The notes under the pieces were generated by a model. The model saw only the letters and a program-made list of their open reading frames with translations. It ran no database searches and was not told where the DNA came from. From the NCBI GenBank assembly GCA_019358855.1, contig JAHHII010000007.1, positions 167,685 through 231,684 on the forward strand: 64,000 nucleotides of DNA, written 5' to 3'. Made by a program: the position numbers and the translations under genes. Shown one piece after another: positions 15,508 to 26,351 of the stretch (position 1 is its first letter; each line of letters begins with the position of its first letter). Source of the DNA: Timaviella obliquedivisa GSE-PSE-MK23-08B. Lineage in GTDB: Bacteria > Cyanobacteriota > Cyanobacteriia > Elainellales > Elainellaceae.

Positions 15508-16590
15508 CTATACACCCAAAGCAGCCTTCGCAACTTTAGCTGCCAACTCGCCCTTGGCATACTTCGCTGCATAATCTTCTAGCGAAACTTGCTTAATTTT
15601 GCTGGCGTTGCCTGCGGTGCCGAACTCTTGATAGCGATCGCTGCACACTTTTTGCATGTACTTAATCGATGGCTTGAGGAAGTGACGGGGGTCAAATTCC
15701 TTGGTGTTTTGCGCCAAGGCTTCGCGCACTGCGGCAGTAATGGCTAAGCGGTTATCGGTGTCGATGTTGATCTTGCGCACACCGCTCTTGATGCCCTTTT
15801 GAATTTCTTCAACAGGAACGCCGTAGGTTTCTGGAATGGTACCGCCGTATTGGTTGATCAGCGCTAGCAAATCTTCGGGAACGGAGGAGGAACCGTGCAT
15901 GACCAAGTGGGTGTTGGGCAAGCGATCGTGGATTTCTTGAATGCGGCTGATAGCTAAAATTTCGCCCGTAGGTTTGCGGGTGAACTTGTAGGCTCCGTGA
16001 CTAGTGCCGATCGCTACTGCCAAGGCATCAACTTGGGTTCTTTCGACAAAGTCAACTGCTTCATCAGGGTCGGTCAACAGCATGGAGTGATCCAACTCAC
16101 CCTCAAACCCATGACCATCTTCGGCTTCGCCTTTACCCGTTTCGAGAGAACCGAGGCAACCCAGTTCACCTTCAACGCTGACTCCAATAGCATGGGCGAC
16201 TTTGACGACTTCTAGAGTTGTCGAAACGTTGTAATCGTAGCTTGCAGGAGTTTTAGCGTCTGCTTGTAAGGAGCCATCCATCATGACACTGCTGAAGCCG
16301 TTCTTCATAGCAGAGTAGCAAGTGCTAGGCTCGTTGCCATGGTCTTGGTGCATGACTACAGGAATGTGAGGATAGGTTTCGATCGCCGCCAAAATTAGGT
16401 GACGGAGGAAGTTTTCACCAGCATAGTTACGAGCGCCCCGTGATGCCTGTAGGATGACCGGGCTATCCGTTTCATGTGCAGCGTACATGATGGATCGAAT
16501 TTGCTCTAGGTTGTTGACGTTAAATGCAGGGATACCGTAGCCATTCTCGGCGGCATGGTCCAGCAGTAGTCGCATTGGCACTAATGCCAT
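15508..16590 (-). CDS. fba: Class II fructose-bisphosphate aldolase
   Basis: A 360-residue class II (zinc-dependent) aldolase. It begins [24 protein letters not shown] and contains VVMHQDHG with the catalytic Asp83 and zinc-ligand His84, the glycine-rich [13 protein letters not shown] near residue 140 and a second metal-site LVMHGSSS near 230, then INIDTDNR. It cleaves or forms fructose-1,6- and sedoheptulose-1,7-bisphosphate in glycolysis and the Calvin cycle. The form matches the cyanobacterial CbbA/FbaA subgroup. It has its own terminator and is divergent from pnp. Confidence 0.95.
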   Translation of the reverse strand: MALVPMRLLLDHAAENGYGIPAFNVNNLEQIRSIMYAAHETDSPVILQASRGARNYAGENFLRHLILAAIETYPHIPVVMHQDHGNEPSTCYSAMKNGFSSVMMDGSLQADAKTPASYDYNVSTTLEVVKVAHAIGVSVEGELGCLGSLETGKGEAEDGHGFEGELDHSMLLTDPDEAVDFVERTQVDALAVAIGTSHGAYKFTRKPTGEILAISRIQEIHDRLPNTHLVMHGSSSVPEDLLALINQYGGTIPETYGVPVEEIQKGIKSGVRKINIDTDNRLAITAAVREALAQNTKEFDPRHFLKPSIKYMQKVCSDRYQEFGTAGNASKIKQVSLEDYAAKYAKGELAAKVAKAALGV

Positions 16591-16906
16591 AAGAAATTCC
16601 TCCTAATTTGGTGTGATCAACGGGCGCTTTTAAAACACTCAATGCTTACGACAATCTTAAGACAGATTGCCCCTCAGGTGAATCTGATCTTTTTAACCTA
16701 ATGATTCAACCTAAGGATTCTCAGGCTGAATCTCCCTCGATCTGTAGTAAGTCGTAATGTTAAGTATAAATGCTTAACTGCAAACTTCTGCTAAAAAATG
16801 TATCAACGTTTAGCGTAAATTGTGCCCTCAGATCCTTGTTAGAAGATGAGTGCTACCATAGCCTGAGAAGAAAAAAAGGACATAAGTAATAAGGATTGAG
16901 CGCTTC
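16591..16906. other. Divergent promoter region between aldolase and PNPase genes
   Basis: About 316 AT-rich bases that must contain the start signals for two highly expressed housekeeping genes. TATAAA-like elements are present (for example near 16764) but no well-spaced -35 element was found. A GAGTGCTA at about 16850 resembles half of a CIRCE operator, but the matching half is absent. Confidence 0.45.
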
Positions 16907-19057
16907 ATGGTGAATGAAATAACAAAGTCAATATCCTACGCTGGAAGGGATATTAGGCTCACCGTAGGTCTGCTTGCACCGCAAGCAGGCGGTTCTGTGT
17001 TGATTGAATCGGGCGAAACGTCAGTACTAGTGACCGCTACAAGAGCTGCTGGACGTGAAGGAATTGATTTTCTACCGCTGCTCGTAGACTATGAAGAACG
17101 CCTTTATGCAGCCGGTCGGATTCCGGGTGGTTTTTTGCGGCGCGAAGGTCGTCCGCCGGAGCGAGCAACGCTGATTAGTCGGCTGATCGATCGCCCCATG
17201 CGTCCCCTTTTTCCAGGGTGGCTGCGGGATGATATTCAAATTGTTGCAACCACAATGTCAATGGATGAAGCGGTTCCGCCAGATGTACTGGCAGTTACAG
17301 GTGCTTCGATCGCCACTTTGCTAGCCGGAATTCCCTTTTATGGACCTATGGCAGCTGTCCGAGTTGGGCTAGTAGGCGATGACTTTATTATTAACCCAAC
17401 CTATGCCGAAGTTGAATCAGGCGACCTAGATTTGATCGTAGCTGGCTCTCCTGATGGCGTAATCATGATTGAGGCTGGTGCAAACCAACTGCCTGAGCAA
17501 GATGTGATTGAAGCGATCGACTTTGGTTATGAAGTCGTGCGTGATTTGATTCAGGCGCAGCGCGACCTGATGGCAGAGTTGGGAATTGAGCTAGTCACTG
17601 AAGAGGCTCCCGTTGTTGACCCGACTCTAGAAGATTTTATTACCGCCCGAGCCACAGATGCAGTCAAGCAAATCCTGGCGGAGTTTGAATTAACGAAGCC
17701 TGAGCGGGATGAAAAGCTAGATGGGGTCAAGGCGACAATTGTGGATGCGATCGCCGAGTTATCTGAAGAAGATGCGATTCGGGTCGCGGCTAGTAGCAAT
17801 CCTAAAGCATTAGGCAACACGTTTAAGAGCGTCACCAAAAAGCTGATGCGCAAGCAAATTGTGGACGACAATGTGCGGGTTGATGGACGCAAACTTGATC
17901 AAGTTCGTCCTATTTCTTGCCGTACTCAGGTTTTGCCGCAGCGGGTTCATGGCAGTGGACTGTTTAATCGGGGGCTGACCCAAGTCTTGTCGATCGCCAC
18001 TCTGGGTACTCCTGGCGATGCCCAAGACATGGATGATCTGCATCCTGATGAGCATAAGCGCTATATGCACCACTACAACTTCCCGCCATACTCAGTTGGA
18101 GAAACTCGCCCCATGCGATCGCCTGGTCGGCGCGAAGTGGGTCACGGTGCTCTAGCAGAACGCGCTTTAGTTCCCGTCCTTCCTCCTAGAGAAGCATTCC
18201 CTTACGTTCTCCGCGTTGTTTCCGAGGTTCTTTCCTCCAACGGGTCTACCTCAATGGGTTCAGTGTGTGGCTCTACTTTGGCACTGATGGATGCAGGTGT
18301 TCCTATCACTAAGCCCGTTAGCGGTGCAGCCATGGGCTTGATTAAAGAAGGCGAAGAAGTCCGAATTTTGACCGATATTCAGGGCATTGAAGACTTCTTG
18401 GGCGACATGGACTTTAAGGTGGCTGGAACCGAAACAGGCATCACTGCCTTGCAAATGGATATGAAAATCTCTGGCTTGCCCCTAGAGACGATCGCGGCTG
18501 CCATCACTCAAGCTAAGCCTGCCCGAATGCACATTTTAGAGAAAATGCTAGAAGCGATCGACAAGCCCCGTGAAGAACTGTCGCCCTGGGCACCTCGACT
18601 CCTGACCATCAAAATTGATCCTGAGTTTATTGGCATGGTGATTGGGCCTGGCGGTAAGAATATTAAGGGCATCACCGAGCAAACTGGAGCCAAGATCGAC
18701 ATTCAAGACGATGGCACCGTGACGATTTCGGCAGTGGATGGGAGCAAGGCAAAACAAGCGCGCGCCATTATTGAAGGCATGACTCGTAAGCTGAGTGCAG
18801 GCGATGTCTATGTGGGTCGTGTGGTGCGGATTATTCCGATTGGCGCATTCGTAGAATTCCTGCCTAATAAAGAAGGCATGATTCATATCTCTCAGCTTGC
18901 CGATTACCGCGTGGGTAAAGTGGAAGATGAGGTGGGAATTGGCGATGAGGTGATCGTCAAAATCCGTGAAATTGATGGTCGGGGGCGAGTGAACTTGACC
19001 CGATTGGGAATTCATCCTGATGAGGCAACTGCGGCTAGAGAGGCTGCTGCTGTCTAG
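16907..19057 (+). CDS. pnp: Polyribonucleotide nucleotidyltransferase (PNPase)
   Basis: The 716-residue protein shows the full PNPase order: first RNase PH domain (about 1-145, [24 protein letters not shown] near 72), a helical linker (about 150-310), second RNase PH domain (about 315-540, with the GDAQDMDD and [17 protein letters not shown] blocks that carry the phosphate and active site), KH domain with [12 protein letters not shown] near 580, and S1 domain near 625-700 ([20 protein letters not shown]). It degrades RNA 3'-to-5' by phosphorolysis and in cyanobacteria also adds heteropolymeric tails. Start at ATG 16907. Confidence 0.97.
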   Translation: MVNEITKSISYAGRDIRLTVGLLAPQAGGSVLIESGETSVLVTATRAAGREGIDFLPLLVDYEERLYAAGRIPGGFLRREGRPPERATLISRLIDRPMRPLFPGWLRDDIQIVATTMSMDEAVPPDVLAVTGASIATLLAGIPFYGPMAAVRVGLVGDDFIINPTYAEVESGDLDLIVAGSPDGVIMIEAGANQLPEQDVIEAIDFGYEVVRDLIQAQRDLMAELGIELVTEEAPVVDPTLEDFITARATDAVKQILAEFELTKPERDEKLDGVKATIVDAIAELSEEDAIRVAASSNPKALGNTFKSVTKKLMRKQIVDDNVRVDGRKLDQVRPISCRTQVLPQRVHGSGLFNRGLTQVLSIATLGTPGDAQDMDDLHPDEHKRYMHHYNFPPYSVGETRPMRSPGRREVGHGALAERALVPVLPPREAFPYVLRVVSEVLSSNGSTSMGSVCGSTLALMDAGVPITKPVSGAAMGLIKEGEEVRILTDIQGIEDFLGDMDFKVAGTETGITALQMDMKISGLPLETIAAAITQAKPARMHILEKMLEAIDKPREELSPWAPRLLTIKIDPEFIGMVIGPGGKNIKGITEQTGAKIDIQDDGTVTISAVDGSKAKQARAIIEGMTRKLSAGDVYVGRVVRIIPIGAFVEFLPNKEGMIHISQLADYRVGKVEDEVGIGDEVIVKIREIDGRGRVNLTRLGIHPDEATAAREAAAV

Positions 19058-19095
19058 AACAGAAAGTTTAAGCAGAAAGTCTACCGCCGATCGCA

Positions 19096-19647
19096 TTATT
19101 CCAACGCCCGATACATAATCACGGCATCTGCCTTCTTTCCGTCGATGAAGTTAACGGCGTTGGGAATAGTTCCAACAATCGAAAAATCTAGGGATTTCCA
19201 AAGGTTAAGGGAGGGAGTATTGGTCGAGAAAATGACATTGAACATGACGGCGGTATAGCCTTTAGCACGGGCGATCGCCAGCATCGTTTCTCCCATATAT
19301 CGTCCAATCCCCAGCCCTCGCGCTGAAGGTTGTACAATAAATCCAGCATTGCAGATATGGCTGCATCGTCCGGGGAAGTTAGGTCTAAGATAGAACGCTC
19401 CCCAAATCTTCTCTCTCAAGTTTGTTCTTCCTGCCGAATCGTCCACTAACCTGACGACAAATGTATCTTGACTCATCCAGTAAGCTGCAAACTCCTCTTC
19501 ACTCAATGGCTGCGCTTGCGGATAGGTTTGTCCTTCAATGATGACTATGTTAAGCAATGCTCTAACATCTTCTTTTTCATCCCCACTCATTTCGTCGAGC
19601 TCAATTCGAGTGCCGTCTTTAAGAGTTGTCTGAATCGGTAATTGCAT
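19096..19647 (-). CDS. GNAT-family N-acetyltransferase
   Basis: A 183-residue single-domain GNAT protein. The acetyl-CoA-binding motif A is VQPSARGLGIGRYMGE at about residues 107-122 (the R-G-x-G-x-G/A type), preceded by the beta-strand NAGFIV and followed by a helix. The C-terminal NLWKSLDFSIVGTIPNAV is typical of the family. It transfers an acetyl group to an amine, with unknown substrate. It lies between pnp (convergent, 38 bases) and the Snf2 gene (divergent, 67 bases). Confidence 0.85.
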   Translation of the reverse strand: MQLPIQTTLKDGTRIELDEMSGDEKEDVRALLNIVIIEGQTYPQAQPLSEEEFAAYWMSQDTFVVRLVDDSAGRTNLREKIWGAFYLRPNFPGRCSHICNAGFIVQPSARGLGIGRYMGETMLAIARAKGYTAVMFNVIFSTNTPSLNLWKSLDFSIVGTIPNAVNFIDGKKADAVIMYRALE

Positions 19648-19714
19648 TGTCTCGTCTTCCTGAATCTCACCGTTGTTCTCTAATCTCAGACCGCTCTAAG
19701 GATTTAGACCCAGC

Positions 19715-22700
19715 ATGGCAATTCTACACGGCAGTTGGATTTCCCAATCTCAGGCTTCCGAAGCTGCGGAGCATTTCTTTGTTTGGGGAGAAACCTGGCG
19801 CAGAATTGACCCCATCGAGATCCCGATCGCATCTTCCAGTATTCCTCATCCCTTTGCAATGGCTGAGGAGGAATTGCGGGAGTTACTGCGATCGCTCCAC
19901 GCCGCTCAATCTCTCACCTGGGATGTTGCCGAGTTTCCGCTGCAAGAATTAGTCGCCGCCGGACAACCTGGCACTCGTAAACGGAAGACAGCACCCCTCG
20001 CTTCTGCGGAGGCTTCTAGGCGATGGCAGGCGATCGGGTTTACGGTTCCCACTCAACGGTTTGAGAATACTGCTCTTCCTCAGCATTCTGCCTCCAGCGA
20101 AGAAGATGCTCATCTTTCTTTAGATCTGTTCTCATGGCAAGTTCAGGGGATACGGCTAACGGCGATCGAAGCATTGCAGTTTCTCCAATCTCTTCCCTTA
20201 AGCTCGGTTTTAGATGATGAGAATTCTTGGCTAGGCGATGACTTGCGGTTCTGGTCACACATTGCGCGATGGCAGTTAGATTTGTCGGCACGCGCCAAGT
20301 TTTTGCCAATTTTAGAAAACGGGGTTGTGCGGTGGCAAGTGTTGTTAGATAGCGCGATCGATCAGGCACATTTTGATCGATTTTGTCGGCAGATGCCAGG
20401 AGCTTGTCGGGCGTATGGAACGACTGCGGATCATGATTCAGAACTTGATGTCTCGATCGCGCCGTCGCAAGGGTTAATTTTTGATTTTTTGAACAGCACG
20501 ATCGCGGCACAAGTTCGGGCGATCGCTGTCCAAACGCCAGTGCCAAGCGCGATCCCCAAAGATTTGCCCCTACGCGAATGGCTGCAAGCGTTAGGACAAA
20601 AATCAATGGAGGAAAAAAGTGAGCGCCTAGAGTCTGCTCTAGCTCAATGGATTGAGCCACTTCAGCAGCATCTCACCCCACAACTTGCCTCTTTCCGCAC
20701 CTGTTTTTATCTGAATCCGCCTGCACCCGGACAGAGCGAATGGATGTTGGAATACTTTTTACAGGCGATCGATGATCCAGAATTTTTAGTTGGCGCTCGC
20801 ACAGTTTGGAATAACCCCGTTGATCACCTTAAGTACATGGGGCGATCGATCGAACAACCTCAAGAAAGCTTGCTGGCAGGTCTGGGGTTAGCTTCTCGTC
20901 TGTATCCGTTGATAGAACCTAGTTTGCATGTGCCGCAGCCCCAGGCTTGTCGGCTGAACCCGATGCAGGTTTACGAGTTCCTTAAGTCAATGGCTTGGCG
21001 GTTGCAAGACAGTGGATTTGGCGTAGTTTTGCCGCCCAGTTTGTCTAATCAGCAGGGCTGGGCAAACCGTTTGGGGCTAAGAGTTCAGGCAGAAACCCCA
21101 ACTCTCAAGAAAAATCAGCGCTTGGGCTTGCAGAGCTTGCTGAATTTTAAGTGGGAACTGACCATCGGCGGACAGCGCTTATCGAAAGCAGAGTTCGATC
21201 GCTTGGTCGATTTGAATTCGCCCCTCGTTGAGATCAACGGCGAGTGGGTAGAGCTACGGCAGCAAGATGTTAAAGCAGCACAGACTTTCTTTGAGAGCCG
21301 CAAAGATCAGATGGCGCTTTCTTTGGAAGATGCCCTGCGGATTAGTACGGGCGATACGCAAATGGTCGAAAAGCTCCCAGTAGTAGGCTTTGAGGCAAAC
21401 GGTGCCCTGCAAGAACTGATTAATGCGCTGACTTCAGGCAATCAAAATGTAGAGGCGATCGCCATTCCTGATACCTTTCAAGGGGAGTTGCGTCCATACC
21501 AAGTGCGAGGTGCATCCTGGCTGGCGTTTCTAGAGCGCTGGGGCTTGGGCGCTTGCTTAGCAGACGATATGGGATTGGGCAAAACAATTCAACTGATTAC
21601 CCTAATGCTACACCTAAAGGCTGAAGCGGTCTTAGAGCATCCGACGCTATTGGTTTGTCCCACTTCTGTGCTCGGCAATTGGGAGCGAGAACTGAAAAAG
21701 TTTGCGCCTAGCCTAAAAGTGATGCTGCACCATGGCGATCGTCGTCCTCAGGGCAAAGCGTTTGCCAAAGTCGTCAAGGGTCAAGATTTAATTATTACCA
21801 GTTACTCCCTGGTTCATCGAGATACGAAAGACCTGCAAACTGTCAAATGGCAAGGCATTGTGCTGGATGAAGCACAGAACATCAAAAACTCAGAAGCCAA
21901 GCAATCCCAAGCCGTCCGCCAACTCGAAACCCAGTTCAGGATTGCTTTAACGGGCACCCCCGTTGAAAACCGCCTGTCCGAACTCTGGTCAATTCTCGAT
22001 TTCCTAAACCCTGGCTACTTAGGACCGCGCAACTTCTTCCAGCGGCGGTTTGCTATTCCCATTGAGCGCTACGGCGATACGGCTTCATTACAGACCTTAC
22101 GCGGACTCGTTCAGCCCTTTATCCTCCGTCGTCTTAAAACCGATCGCTCCATCATTCAAGACTTGCCTGATAAGCAAGAAATGACGGTATTCTGCGGTTT
22201 GACGGCAGAGCAGGCGGCTTTATATCAGAAATTAGTCGATCAATCTTTGGTCGATATTGAATCAGCAGAGGGAATCCAGCGCCATGGGTTAATTTTGGCG
22301 TTGCTAGTGCGATTGAAGCAAGTTTGCAATCATCCAGGTTTACTGAAAGGCGGTTCCCCCAAAGGTGAATTGGGAGACACAGCGCTTCAGGTGCATTCAG
22401 GAAAGTTGCAGCGTTTGGAAGAAATGCTTGAAGAAGTTCTCGCAGAGGGCGATCGCTGTCTGATTTTTACGCAGTTTGCCGAATGGGGAAAATTGCTTCA
22501 GGCTCATCTGCATCAACGCTTCAACCGAGAAGTGCTGTATCTCTATGGCAGCACTTCTAAAAAGCAGCGCGAAGAAATGGTCGATCGCTTTCAAAACGAT
22601 CCCCAGGCGCCCCGCATCTTTATTCTTTCCCTTAAAGCGGGTGGTGTGGGCTTAAACCTGACTCGTGCCAACCATGTCTTCCACTTCGATCGCTGGTGGA

Positions 22701-22942
22701 ACCCGGCAGTCGAAAATCAAGCCACCGATCGCGTCTTCCGAATTGGACAAACCCGCAACGTGCAGGTGCATAAGTTTGTTTGCACTGGCACCTTAGAGGA
22801 GCGCATTCACGAACTGATTGAAAGCAAAAAGGCGCTGTCTGAACAAGTAGTTGGCGCAGGCGAAAGCTGGTTGACGGAATTGGGAACCGATCAGCTACGG
22901 AGCTTGCTACTGCTCGATCGCACGGCAGTGATTGAAGATTAG
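19715..22942 (+). CDS. Snf2-family DEAD/DEAH-box ATPase (HepA-like)
   Basis: A 1075-residue protein. Residues 1-560 form the bacterial Snf2-associated N-terminal region. The Snf2 ATPase core follows: Walker A DDMGLGKT near 618, DEAQNIKN near 718 (the DEAx box), LTGTPVENRLSELWSILDFL near 746, and the helicase C-terminal lobe with LSKAGGVGLNLT-like LKAGGVGLNLT near 972 and NQATDRVFRIGQ near 1005. These proteins use ATP to move along DNA or displace bound proteins. The exact role of this bacterial subgroup is unsettled. ATG 19715 is the natural start. The nearby Uma2 gene is convergent and probably unrelated. Confidence 0.92.
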   Translation: MAILHGSWISQSQASEAAEHFFVWGETWRRIDPIEIPIASSSIPHPFAMAEEELRELLRSLHAAQSLTWDVAEFPLQELVAAGQPGTRKRKTAPLASAEASRRWQAIGFTVPTQRFENTALPQHSASSEEDAHLSLDLFSWQVQGIRLTAIEALQFLQSLPLSSVLDDENSWLGDDLRFWSHIARWQLDLSARAKFLPILENGVVRWQVLLDSAIDQAHFDRFCRQMPGACRAYGTTADHDSELDVSIAPSQGLIFDFLNSTIAAQVRAIAVQTPVPSAIPKDLPLREWLQALGQKSMEEKSERLESALAQWIEPLQQHLTPQLASFRTCFYLNPPAPGQSEWMLEYFLQAIDDPEFLVGARTVWNNPVDHLKYMGRSIEQPQESLLAGLGLASRLYPLIEPSLHVPQPQACRLNPMQVYEFLKSMAWRLQDSGFGVVLPPSLSNQQGWANRLGLRVQAETPTLKKNQRLGLQSLLNFKWELTIGGQRLSKAEFDRLVDLNSPLVEINGEWVELRQQDVKAAQTFFESRKDQMALSLEDALRISTGDTQMVEKLPVVGFEANGALQELINALTSGNQNVEAIAIPDTFQGELRPYQVRGASWLAFLERWGLGACLADDMGLGKTIQLITLMLHLKAEAVLEHPTLLVCPTSVLGNWERELKKFAPSLKVMLHHGDRRPQGKAFAKVVKGQDLIITSYSLVHRDTKDLQTVKWQGIVLDEAQNIKNSEAKQSQAVRQLETQFRIALTGTPVENRLSELWSILDFLNPGYLGPRNFFQRRFAIPIERYGDTASLQTLRGLVQPFILRRLKTDRSIIQDLPDKQEMTVFCGLTAEQAALYQKLVDQSLVDIESAEGIQRHGLILALLVRLKQVCNHPGLLKGGSPKGELGDTALQVHSGKLQRLEEMLEEVLAEGDRCLIFTQFAEWGKLLQAHLHQRFNREVLYLYGSTSKKQREEMVDRFQNDPQAPRIFILSLKAGGVGLNLTRANHVFHFDRWWNPAVENQATDRVFRIGQTRNVQVHKFVCTGTLEERIHELIESKKALSEQVVGAGESWLTELGTDQLRSLLLLDRTAVIED

Positions 22943-22976
22943 GCAACTAATTTGGTGCAGACCGCTCAAAGCTATC

Positions 22977-23630
22977 TCAAGCCTGGTATTTTTTAGTATC
23001 CTGCTGTCGCACCCATTGGCGAAAGTTGATTTCTGCAGCTACTTCGTCGAGTAAAGCTGTTTCTAAAAACTGGTAGAGATCAGTTTTCTCCGTAATGGGA
23101 AATATGGGTGAGCGATCGCACTCGACATATCTCCCATCTTGCAGCTTCAGGATATTCCATAGATGACCATTAAACCGCCAAAACTCTTGCACGCCCATCA
23201 TGGCATAGAGCGTGTTTTTATTGAGATCCGTATTAGTAATATCGACTTCTACGACTAAATCGGGCGCTGGGTCAACATTCAAGTTAATTTCATGATCAGC
23301 CACTAAAGAGCAGTTTTGGATGTAGTAACCATTATCTGGCTCTGCACTTTTGAGTAAATCTTCTCGCTCTAATGTGGTCGATCCCATTGTCTTGATTTTC
23401 ATTCCCATCTCAACCACAAGAATCAAGATAAACCGCTCAATCAATCTTGCAAAGCGCTCATGTCCTTCCAAGGGCATGGTAATTTCTAGCACTCCATTAT
23501 CGTAGGTAAAACGGGCATGAGTGCGCTCAGTTAGCAAACATTTAACCTGTCGAAAGGAGTGCCAGTCGAGATCTCGAAAAGTCAAACGCTTTTCACCGAT
23601 GAGTTTGGGAGGAGGGCTGAACAGCATCAA
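22977..23630 (-). CDS. Uma2-family (DUF820) putative endonuclease
   Basis: A 217-residue member of the family hugely expanded in cyanobacteria. It shows the restriction-endonuclease-like core: EPDNGYYI near residue 95-102 and PDLVVEVDITN near 123-133, then a Lys (LNK), matching the D-(E/D)xK layout, and GVQEFWRF near 146. The fold suggests a nuclease but no cellular role is established for these proteins. It is a single gene, convergent with the Snf2 gene, 34 bases apart. Confidence 0.85.
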   Translation of the reverse strand: MMLFSPPPKLIGEKRLTFRDLDWHSFRQVKCLLTERTHARFTYDNGVLEITMPLEGHERFARLIERFILILVVEMGMKIKTMGSTTLEREDLLKSAEPDNGYYIQNCSLVADHEINLNVDPAPDLVVEVDITNTDLNKNTLYAMMGVQEFWRFNGHLWNILKLQDGRYVECDRSPIFPITEKTDLYQFLETALLDEVAAEINFRQWVRQQDTKKYQA

Positions 23631-23695
23631 AATTACCGCTCTTTACTTGGAGCTTATTTTAGCTTGTAACTAGCAGCTTGTCGTTTAACCGTTTT

Positions 23696-24832
23696 TCAGC
23701 CCCCCATTCCTGGAATTAATCCAGAACTTAATCGCTTTAACGCCCGATTCGCCACATCGGCGTAGCGCAATTCGCCACACAGCACTTTAGCCATTTTCTC
23801 AGAGGCAGAAGGACGTTTGATTCCTACCTTGTACGCTACGCCAGGAACCCGATAGAACACGCTTGCGAGCCGTTGCGCCCACGCCATATCCTCACCCCAT
23901 TCGGTGTTGATAATGTTGGTGTATTCCTCTAGAGCGTTGGCGTTCCCCGCGATCGCCCCATCAATTGCCTCTGCCGCTTTAACTCCTGTAAAAATTGAAG
24001 GACGAATTCCCTCAGCAGTCATCGGATCAACCACACAGGCAGATTCTCCGACCAGCAGCGCGTTCTGAGTATGCAGCTTTTGGTTCCCATCCCATAAACA
24101 GATAGGATGCCCGTACTGTTTGGTCGTTTTCATATCGATGCCAAATAAGGTGGCGTATTCTGCCAAAATGGCTTTGAAGTCTTGCTTTTGGTCGCCCCCC
24201 CGGAAGGTGCCGATGCCAATCGAGTAACCATCAGCTTTAGGAAAATTCCAAATATAGCCATTTTTGACCATCCCAAACTCAAAGTGAACGGCTTGAGTCC
24301 CGGTAATTTGTGCCGAAGCTTCAGCTTCCAGCGCCCCGGCAAGACGGCGTTTGCGGTCTTTAAACCCTAGCCAATTTGCCATCATGCCTTTAGCGCCATC
24401 GGCAGCCACAAGGTAGCGACCTTCAACGGCACCATCAGCGGTATTAACTAGCCAGCGATCGCCCTGCCACTGAATCCCCTTAACTTCGGTGCTGTCTCTT
24501 AGCTCTGCGCCTTGCTCCTGAGATTTTTGCACCAGAAAATGATCAAAATGATCGCGCCGCACCAGCCAAATCGGTTCCGTATTTTCCAGGTTGGCATCGA
24601 CCGGATCGCCCATTTTCCAGGTAAAACGAAGGGACGAGACTTTGAGAGAAATGACGGGCGAGAAATCAAAGTCAAACCATTGGGCGACTTGAGGCGAAAC
24701 ACCGCCGCCGCAGGGCTTGTAGCGAGGTAAAGACTCTTTTTCTAGAATGAGGACAGAGCGTCCTTTTTTTGCTAGATGGTAGGCGGCAGAACCGCCTGCT
24801 GGCCCCGCGCCCACAATAATGCAGTCGTACAT
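23696..24832 (-). CDS. Geranylgeranyl-reductase-family FAD-dependent oxidoreductase
   Basis: A 378-residue flavoprotein. It has the N-terminal dinucleotide fold GAGPAGGSAAYHLAKKG (residues 8-24) and the GGR-family PRYKPCGGGVSPQ near 40. A second FAD contact, VGESACVVDPMTAEGI, is near residue 260. Members saturate the geranylgeranyl side chains of chlorophyll, tocopherol or quinone precursors, or of archaeal lipids. It differs from canonical cyanobacterial ChlP in its N-terminal block, so I treat it as a paralogue with unknown substrate. A single gene, 115 bases upstream of the frr stop codon on the same strand. Confidence 0.85.
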   Translation of the reverse strand: MYDCIIVGAGPAGGSAAYHLAKKGRSVLILEKESLPRYKPCGGGVSPQVAQWFDFDFSPVISLKVSSLRFTWKMGDPVDANLENTEPIWLVRRDHFDHFLVQKSQEQGAELRDSTEVKGIQWQGDRWLVNTADGAVEGRYLVAADGAKGMMANWLGFKDRKRRLAGALEAEASAQITGTQAVHFEFGMVKNGYIWNFPKADGYSIGIGTFRGGDQKQDFKAILAEYATLFGIDMKTTKQYGHPICLWDGNQKLHTQNALLVGESACVVDPMTAEGIRPSIFTGVKAAEAIDGAIAGNANALEEYTNIINTEWGEDMAWAQRLASVFYRVPGVAYKVGIKRPSASEKMAKVLCGELRYADVANRALKRLSSGLIPGMGG

Positions 24833-24947
24833 TCAGCTTCACTCCTAAGTGCGCCAAGTTTACTCGGTTTTTTGCAACTGCCCTCTTCCTACGGAAAAGG
24901 GCGGTTCCAACCGGAAAGTTTTCAAAAGGATTAAGTACCCTTCACAT

Positions 24948-25496
24948 TTAAAGCGTCATAATGTCCTTCTCTTTTTCACCTAAGACTTGGTCAACCTTGC
25001 TAACATACTTATCGGTCAATTTTTGGATGCCGTCTTGCAAATCACGGGATTCATCTTCAGGCAAGTCGCCCGCTTTTTCTTGTTTCCTGACTGCATCAAC
25101 GGCATCTCGGCGGATGTTGCGGATGGAAACTTTGCCCTCTTCGGCAAATTTGGCGGCAACTTTGACCAGTTCTTTACGCCGATCGCTCGTTAAAGGCGGA
25201 ATATTGAGCCGAATGGTAGAACCATCGTTGTTGGGCGTTAAACCAATGTCAGACAGAGAAATCGCTTTTTCGATGAGTGCCATCGCGCTGCGATCGTAGG
25301 GCTGAATGGTAATGGTACTAGAGTCAGGGGTGTTGATGCCCGCAAGCGACTTCAGCGGGGTTGGAGTGCCGTAATATTCTACAGAGATGCGATCGAGGAT
25401 GGCGGCATTAGCGCGCCCAGTACGAATCGTATTGAAGGAGCGTTGAGTAGACTCAACTGCCTTCTGCATATGGCTTTCAACTTCAGATAATTTCAC
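24948..25496 (-). CDS. frr: Ribosome recycling factor
   Basis: The protein is 182 residues when started at GTG 25494-25496, the usual length for RRF. Conserved elements are [12 protein letters not shown] near residue 20, [13 protein letters not shown] near 37, and the C-terminal RDAVDAVRK helix ending in [17 protein letters not shown] with EF-G splits post-termination ribosomes. GTG was chosen over the in-frame TTG 24 bases upstream because of length and a GGAG six bases ahead. It overlaps pyrH by 14 bases, so the two are co-translated. Confidence 0.95.
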   Translation of the reverse strand: MKLSEVESHMQKAVESTQRSFNTIRTGRANAAILDRISVEYYGTPTPLKSLAGINTPDSSTITIQPYDRSAMALIEKAISLSDIGLTPNNDGSTIRLNIPPLTSDRRKELVKVAAKFAEEGKVSIRNIRRDAVDAVRKQEKAGDLPEDESRDLQDGIQKLTDKYVSKVDQVLGEKEKDIMTL

Positions 25497-26211
25497 AAGA
25501 CTCTCCCACGAACGTTCCAATTGATTCCCCTAGCAAAGCTCGACGCACATTTCCTGGAACAGAGAGGTCGAACACAATAATAGGGATATGATTATCTTTA
25601 CACAGAGAGATCGCCGCTGTATCCATCACTCGCAAATCTTGGGTGATGGCATGATTAAAGGTCAAGCTTTTATAGCGTTTAGCATTAGGGTTGACCTTCG
25701 GGTCTGAGTCATAGACCCCATCAACCTTAGTGGCTTTGAAAACTACCTCAGCATTAATTTCTGCCGCTCTGAGGGCTGCGGTAGTGTCGGTTGTGAAGAA
25801 GGGATTGCCTGAGCCTGCACCAAAAACGACGACTCGACCTTTTTCCAGGTGACGGATGGCGCGACGGCGAATGTAAGGTTCTGCGACTTCTTTCATTTCG
25901 ATCGCAGACATTACGCGGGTGGGAACGCCATCGCGCTCTAGAGCATCTTGAATCGTCATGGCGTTCATGACGGTCGCGATCATGCCAATATAGTCTGCGG
26001 TTGCCCGATCCATCCCAGCGGCTGCGCCTTTGACCCCTCTAAAAATATTGCCTCCCCCAACTACAATCGCAATTTCTACGCCCTGTTTTGCAATGTCTTT
26101 CACTTCTTGGGAAATGCCTTGAACAATGATAGGGTCGATTCCGTAGGCGAGATCGCCCATCAATGCTTCACCGCTTAGTTTCAGCAAGATCCGCTGGTAA
26201 GTTAAGCCCAT
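25483..26211 (-). CDS. pyrH: UMP kinase
   Basis: A 242-residue amino-acid-kinase-fold protein. It shows [11 protein letters not shown] (residues 7-17), the glycine-rich [10 protein letters not shown] near 50-59, [15 protein letters not shown] near 70, a [13 protein letters not shown] block near 130 and [10 protein letters not shown] near 164. It phosphorylates UMP to UDP in pyrimidine synthesis. It is followed by frr with a 14-base overlap, the common pyrH-frr arrangement; tsf and rpsB are not in the window. Confidence 0.96.
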   Translation of the reverse strand: MGLTYQRILLKLSGEALMGDLAYGIDPIIVQGISQEVKDIAKQGVEIAIVVGGGNIFRGVKGAAAGMDRATADYIGMIATVMNAMTIQDALERDGVPTRVMSAIEMKEVAEPYIRRRAIRHLEKGRVVVFGAGSGNPFFTTDTTAALRAAEINAEVVFKATKVDGVYDSDPKVNPNAKRYKSLTFNHAITQDLRVMDTAAISLCKDNHIPIIVFDLSVPGNVRRALLGESIGTFVGESCEII

Positions 26212-26351
26212 GTAGTGTTGGTTCTTCTAGCTCTAGAGTTCTCATTCAACTAAAAGATAACAGCAGAAAGATATTTTGCAAAACTGTGGGGCTTTATACG
26301 CCCGTTTTTGTAACGTGAACTTGATTAGTGAGTTGCTACCTCTTACTGAAA

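Noticed and set aside
16845..16860. CIRCE-like half-site GAGTGCTA upstream of pnp
   Set aside because: The matching TTAGCACTC half at nine bases' distance is absent, so it is not a CIRCE operator.
18548..19096. 182-codon leftward frame opposite the end of pnp
   Set aside because: Lies antisense to the KH and S1 coding part of pnp and shows no domain or start signal; shadow of the real gene.
20040..20660. 206-codon leftward frame inside the Snf2 gene
   Set aside because: Antisense to a well-supported coding region, with composition explained by the real gene.
24880..24902. Hairpin between the frr and GGR genes as a terminator
   Set aside because: The stem has a mismatch and no T-run follows it on either strand.
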